Of a stretch of 64,000 nt of DNA, positions 60,550-64,000 are shown one piece after another. The first letter of the stretch is position 1. Every line of letters starts with the position of its first letter. The notes under the pieces are model-generated. The model was not told the DNA's origin and did no database searches. It saw only the letters and a program-made list of their open reading frames with translations. Source of the stretch: UBA6522 sp965262365 (GTDB lineage: Bacteria > Pseudomonadota > Gammaproteobacteria > Steroidobacterales > Rariloculaceae); assembly GCA_965262365.1 (NCBI GenBank), contig OZ253541.1:1798001-1862000 (forward strand), read 5' to 3'. A program made the position numbers and the translations under genes.

Positions 60550-62328
60550 CTAGCGCCCGTGGCAGTTCCCGCAGACCTGGCTCTGGGCGGTCAGGCTCTC
60601 GGCATTGTTCACCGCGTGGAACGGCACCTGAGCCGAGTGGCAGAGAACGCATTCGTAGTCCCGCTCCAGGGCGAGTTCATGAGAAATCCTGAAGTGCCAA
60701 TAGCCCTCTCGCTCGACCTCCAGCAACGCTTTCAGCTCTTCGCCGGTCAGCGATGGCTCCCAGCCGTCGGCCTCGGGCAATGCCTGCGGCGGCGGCCGCG
60801 GCGCCACAGCTTCCCGCGACGTTCTCGCCGCCAGGTCCTGAACGATGGCGCGCCCGGCAACGCGTCCGGTGACTAGCGCGGGGCCGAGGAACATGCCGTC
60901 CATGCCGTGAGTGCCATTGATGCCGACACTTCCGGTGAGTTCTCCCACGGCGTATAGCCCCGGCACGACATCGCCGGCGGCATTCAGCGCCCTGGCATGT
61001 ATGTCGACCGCGACCCCGCCCATGCTCTTGCGTGGCATCGGGAAGAACTGGACAGCGTAAAACGGCGGACTCATGATTTTCGGCGGGACGTCGGTTGCGT
61101 TGACAAATCGCCCGAAGTCTTCGTCCACACCGGCGTCGATCAACTCGTTGAAGCGCTCCACACTCGCCAGGAACGCGTCTATGGGCAGGCCCGCCATCGA
61201 TGCAAGTTGTTCAAGCGACTGCGACTTGAGCGTGGCCTGGGGATGGTCGAGAACGGTATGGCCTTCCACGGGGTTTTTGATCCACTCCCGGCCGCGCATG
61301 GAGAACGCTTCCCTGGAGGATTCGTCGAAAACAGCCCAATAGGTCGTCGGATCCTGATCCAGCATGTCCGCCAGGATCGTCTTGTCGAAGCCGGCTTCGT
61401 TGGTGAACCGGTTGCCCTGGGCATTGACCCACACGGCCGCGCTGTTCCCGGCCGTGATGGCGAGCGTTTCGTCAGGATCGCGGGGATCCACCATGCCGTT
61501 TGTATAGATGTAGTGGCGGTTCATCCAGGCGAGGGCTGCACCGGCGTCTTCGGCCAGATCGTGGCCCGTCCCGGTTGCATGAATCGACGCCCCCAGCAGC
61601 AGCCGGTCGGGCTTCGGCAGATCGGTACGCCAATGCTCCAGCACCCGCTGGAGATTGCCCTCGAAACCGCCGGTGGCAAGTACGACGTGCGGCGCGTGCA
61701 AAGTGCGCTCCGCACCCGTACGCACATTCCGCGTCTCGACGCCGATGATCCGCTCATCATCGACAACAAGTGCTTCCACCCGTTCGTTCCACTCGAAGGC
61801 GACCGTCGGTAACGTGAGCGCCTCACGGTAGAGCGCAAGGACCGCGTCCAGCGCGCCCCTGGGCGAAAAATGGAACCGTGGCACGCTGTTCTCGTGACCC
61901 GCCTGAACGCGGACGAAGTGTGCGCCCATTTCGCCGAGCCAGTCGTAGATCATTTCCCGGGAGTTCTCCGCGTAGAAACGCGTCCACTCGGGGTCGCCGT
62001 CCTCGGTCCACTCCATCCAGTCGGCGTAGGCCGCCTCGGGTGAGTCCGTGTAGCCCTGTTCTCGCTGTATCGGCGTATCGACGATGGCGAAACCGCCCGC
62101 CATCACGGCATGCCCACCCATCACCGAGTTCATGTCGAGCAAGACCACGTGCACGCCCTCGCGCCCCATCTCAACCGCCGCCGAAAGACCCGACAGGCCT
62201 GCACCGACGACGATGGCCTCGGCGTACCGCGGTGTTGCCAGCGGCTCCGGAGGCGGTTGCGAACAACCGGATACTGCGACCGCGGCTACAGCGCACAAGG
62301 ACCCTGTCGGCCAGCGCATGGTAGTCAT
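60550..62328 (-). CDS. Flavocytochrome c: FAD dehydrogenase with C-terminal di-haem tail, predicted lipoprotein
   Basis: A 592-residue exported oxidoreductase. ATG 62328 overlaps the preceding stop (ATGA) and has GAGAGGG upstream; longer frames are not protein-like. A lipobox-type AVSGC near residue 22 suggests lipid anchoring. FAD site AIVVGAGLSGLSAAVEMG; NRFTNEAGFD; C-terminal flavin loop GLYAVGELTGSVGINGTHG, all of the fumarate-reductase/urocanate-reductase/KsdD family. Two haem motifs, CVLCH (560-564) and CGNCH (586-590), are fused at the C-terminus, whereas flavocytochromes such as Shewanella fumarate reductase have them N-terminal. Partner of the FMN protein upstream. Confidence 0.83.
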   Translation of the reverse strand: MTTMRWPTGSLCAVAAVAVSGCSQPPPEPLATPRYAEAIVVGAGLSGLSAAVEMGREGVHVVLLDMNSVMGGHAVMAGGFAIVDTPIQREQGYTDSPEAAYADWMEWTEDGDPEWTRFYAENSREMIYDWLGEMGAHFVRVQAGHENSVPRFHFSPRGALDAVLALYREALTLPTVAFEWNERVEALVVDDERIIGVETRNVRTGAERTLHAPHVVLATGGFEGNLQRVLEHWRTDLPKPDRLLLGASIHATGTGHDLAEDAGAALAWMNRHYIYTNGMVDPRDPDETLAITAGNSAAVWVNAQGNRFTNEAGFDKTILADMLDQDPTTYWAVFDESSREAFSMRGREWIKNPVEGHTVLDHPQATLKSQSLEQLASMAGLPIDAFLASVERFNELIDAGVDEDFGRFVNATDVPPKIMSPPFYAVQFFPMPRKSMGGVAVDIHARALNAAGDVVPGLYAVGELTGSVGINGTHGMDGMFLGPALVTGRVAGRAIVQDLAARTSREAVAPRPPPQALPEADGWEPSLTGEELKALLEVEREGYWHFRISHELALERDYECVLCHSAQVPFHAVNNAESLTAQSQVCGNCHGR

Positions 62329-63572
62329 CAAACCCTCTCGATATAGGAACTGTCGATCTGCGCGACCGACGTGACCCCGGCTTCCTGCATGACGCGGCGA
62401 AATTCCGTCCGCAACAGCGCGAGCACCTGCTCGACGCCCGCCTGCCCGAAGGCGCCCAGACCCCATACGTAGGGTCTGCCGATACAGACGGCATCGGCGC
62501 CCAGGGCCAGGGCCTTGAAGACGTCCGTTCCCCTGCGAAATCCACCGTCCACGAGGATCGGCATCCGTCCGCCCACCGCCTCGGCAATCTCCGGCAGGCT
62601 CTCGATGGTCGAGCGTCCGCTCGCCTCCGAACGGCCGCCATGGTTGGAAACGATGATCCCGTCGACGCCATGCTGCAGGCACATGGCCGCGTCCTCGGCA
62701 GTCACAATCCCCTTGAGCACCACTTGCATCGAGGTCGCCGACTTGAGGCGGTCGACGAATTCCCACGTGAGTCCGGTGGCCTGTGTACTCTCGACGCCTT
62801 CCAGGTCGACCCCGGTCCACACGCCCCTGTTCGCGAGTCGCTCCTGAGGCGTCGCGTCGGGAACATGGCAGGCTGTGCAATCGGTGGTGTCCGAACGTAC
62901 GTAGCGCTCGAATGTCTCCATGTTGCGGGGCGCCGAGCGGTCCACGGTGACCGCCACCACGGGGCTCCCGGCCTGCTCGGCGCGCTTGACCAGGGCCTCC
63001 GCGACGTGCCAGTAGTTGCTCGGATAGAGTTGGAACCAGACTGGCTCGTCCCTGGCCGCGGTGACGTCCTCGATGCTGCGGCTGGTCATGGTCGAAAGGA
63101 TCTGCGTATGCCCGCCGGCCCTGGCGGCTCGGGCCGAGGCAACCTCCCCGTCGGGGTCGTATTTCGCCTGCCCGCCCACGGGCGCCAGCGCGATCGGATT
63201 GCTCCACGGGATGCCGAAGACGCTGGTGGAGGTATCCGCGCCGCGAGCGTCAACCAATCGGCGCACCCGAATCCGAAAGCGGTCGAATCCCTCGCGATTT
63301 GCCCGCAAGGTTTCGTCACCGTCCGTGCCGGAGGCCGTGTACCCGTAATGCGCCGGCAACATGCGCGTCTTGGCTACCGGCTCGAAGTCGAAGACGTTGA
63401 TCGCCTCCTCCGCCGACTCGATGAGTTCGCTCGGCAATTCATCCGCCAGGATCTTCCCGGCCAACAGCGGAAGCATCCCGCTACCGGCAACAACCGGCGT
63501 GCCCGCCAGGTATCGTAAAAACATTCGGCGCGCCGCCAGGCGCTCCTGGCTGGTGAAACCCCGTCTGGACAT
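62328..63572 (-). CDS. Tat-exported FMN 2-hydroxyacid dehydrogenase with an internal haem-c motif
   Basis: A 414-residue member of the L-lactate/glycolate oxidase family. ATG 63572 has AGGAGAG upstream. N-terminal ARRMFLRYLAG is a Tat-type signal. FMN/active-site elements: LPAHYGYTASGTDGDETL, PVGGQAKYDPDGE, catalytic His311 in VSNHGGRS, and DGGFRRGTDVFKAL, GADAVCIGRP for FMN phosphate. A CXXCH motif (CTACH, 232-236) lies in the loop after VTVDRSAPRNMETF, the region that closes over the active site in relatives. Export plus haem-c attachment would let it pass electrons directly to the co-translated flavocytochrome. Confidence 0.83.
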   Translation of the reverse strand: MSRRGFTSQERLAARRMFLRYLAGTPVVAGSGMLPLLAGKILADELPSELIESAEEAINVFDFEPVAKTRMLPAHYGYTASGTDGDETLRANREGFDRFRIRVRRLVDARGADTSTSVFGIPWSNPIALAPVGGQAKYDPDGEVASARAARAGGHTQILSTMTSRSIEDVTAARDEPVWFQLYPSNYWHVAEALVKRAEQAGSPVVAVTVDRSAPRNMETFERYVRSDTTDCTACHVPDATPQERLANRGVWTGVDLEGVESTQATGLTWEFVDRLKSATSMQVVLKGIVTAEDAAMCLQHGVDGIIVSNHGGRSEASGRSTIESLPEIAEAVGGRMPILVDGGFRRGTDVFKALALGADAVCIGRPYVWGLGAFGQAGVEQVLALLRTEFRRVMQEAGVTSVAQIDSSYIERV

Positions 63573-63678
63573 TGTTTTCTCTCCTGTGACAACCGCTCCC
63601 ACCGAGCGATTTGTCACGCATCATTTTTTCCCGCAGCCTCAAGACCGATCTGGATTTCGCCCCATTGTACAGTCTGAG

Positions 63679-63706
63679 TTGCCAGCGGCGATGCGGCCGC
63701 TATGAT
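63679..63706 (+). promoter_or_regulatory. Sigma70-like promoter
   Basis: TTGCCA (63679-63684), 16-base spacer, TATGAT (63701-63706), ending 35 bases before the ATG at 63742. Five of six positions match at -10 and four of six at -35. Confidence 0.6.
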
Positions 63707-63741
63707 GGCCGCCAGCGCTTGGCTGAAACTCCGGAGTGAAC

Positions 63742-64000
63742 ATGGGACTTCTGGTCGACGGGCAGTGGCAGGATCGCGGGTACGACACGCGAATCGACAA
63801 GGGACGATTCGTCCGCAAGGACGCGCAATTCAGGAACTGGGTCACTGCGGACGGTTCGTCCGGCCCCAGCGGTACGGCGGGCTTTGAAGCCGAACCAGGG
63901 CGTTATCACCTGTACGTGTCCTACGCCTGCCCGTGGGCTCACCGAACGCTCATTTTCCGCGCGATCAAGGGTCTCGACGACATGATTTCGCTGTCCGTCG
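63742..64000 (+). CDS. Glutathionyl-hydroquinone reductase, N-terminal part
   Basis: Partial at the right edge; 86 codons seen. GGAG lies seven bases before ATG 63742. The catalytic Cys63 is in YVSYACPWAHRTLIFRAI, the CPWAHR signature of glutathionyl-hydroquinone reductases (YqjG/ECM4/PcpF type), which use glutathione to reduce glutathionyl-hydroquinones. The N-terminal GLLVDGQWQD and KGRFVRKDAQFRNWV segments also match. Cytoplasmic, no signal peptide. Confidence 0.85.
   Translation, partial: MGLLVDGQWQDRGYDTRIDKGRFVRKDAQFRNWVTADGSSGPSGTAGFEAEPGRYHLYVSYACPWAHRTLIFRAIKGLDDMISLSV

Noticed and set aside
62329..63207. Upstream extension of the flavocytochrome frame to 885 residues
   Set aside because: The extension lies over the FMN dehydrogenase in another frame and is not protein-like; ATG 62328 has a ribosome site and a lipoprotein signal.
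1..64000. rRNA, tRNA, riboswitch or replication origin
   Set aside because: No cloverleaf, rRNA core or conserved riboswitch stretch was recognised by eye; a covariance-model search would be the deciding test.

Overview
This 64 kb window is high-GC bacterial DNA, almost fully coding. Nearly every protein has a Sec or Tat signal peptide. It contains two TonB-dependent receptors, periplasmic c-type cytochromes, three sulfatases, two arylsulfotransferase-like propellers, a PQQ-type propeller, a CobS/CobT pair and FkbM-type and glutathionyl-hydroquinone-reductase genes. This suggests a Gram-negative pseudomonadote, probably a gammaproteobacterium with an accessory-rich genome; that placement is inference. 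I saw no rRNA, tRNA, CRISPR array or transcriptional regulator.

The dominant content of 1-38 kb, and again of 56.8-59.5 kb, is an expansion of two small secreted domain families. The first is the DUF6152-type domain: a signal peptide, then His-His at the predicted mature N-terminus, then an Asn-Pro-His motif 27-30 residues later. The second, called here the GRW domain, has a motif like GYSvGrWegdTLvv, an upstream Cys and a C-terminal Cys. I count 19 genes: seven DUF6152 alone, six GRW alone and six DUF6152-GRW fusions. Separate genes sit mostly as adjacent pairs. Among them are a di-haem cytochrome (1828-2850), an NHL propeller (5147-6427), a Tat protein of unknown function (8979-10451), two arylsulfotransferase-like genes (11746-15212), a Tat amidohydrolase (16408-17463), an aldehyde dehydrogenase/ThDP-enzyme operon (17556-20718), a TonB receptor (21900-24500) next to a decayed TctA permease, and a sulfatase/cytochrome/PQQ block (25174-33492). 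A second TonB receptor (38233-40764) closes this part.

At 41.05-47.84 kb lie two copies of one IS4-like insertion sequence in the same orientation. The first (41056-42677) has 16-bp perfect terminal inverted repeats and a 9-bp target duplication. The second (42687-47843) is split by a 3503-bp TG..CA element (43992-47494) flanked by CCCGGG. That element carries a zinc-ribbon-like protein, a DDE transposase, an ExeA/TniB-like ATPase and a 69-residue protein. Removing it restores an uninterrupted transposase gene.

To the right is central-type carbon metabolism. A minus-strand operon encodes methylsuccinyl-CoA dehydrogenase, mesaconyl-CoA C1-C4 CoA transferase and mesaconyl-C4-CoA hydratase (53311-49536), followed by a fused 3-oxoacid CoA-transferase. 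Together the first three would turn methylsuccinyl-CoA into citramalyl-CoA. Next come aldehyde dehydrogenase and Rieske gene remnants, cobS-cobT, an iron-alcohol-dehydrogenase remnant, a DUF6152-GRW fusion/hydrolase/DUF6152 operon, an FkbM methyltransferase, and a translationally coupled exported pair: an FMN 2-hydroxyacid dehydrogenase with a haem-c motif inside its barrel and a di-haem flavocytochrome c. The window ends inside a glutathionyl-hydroquinone reductase gene.
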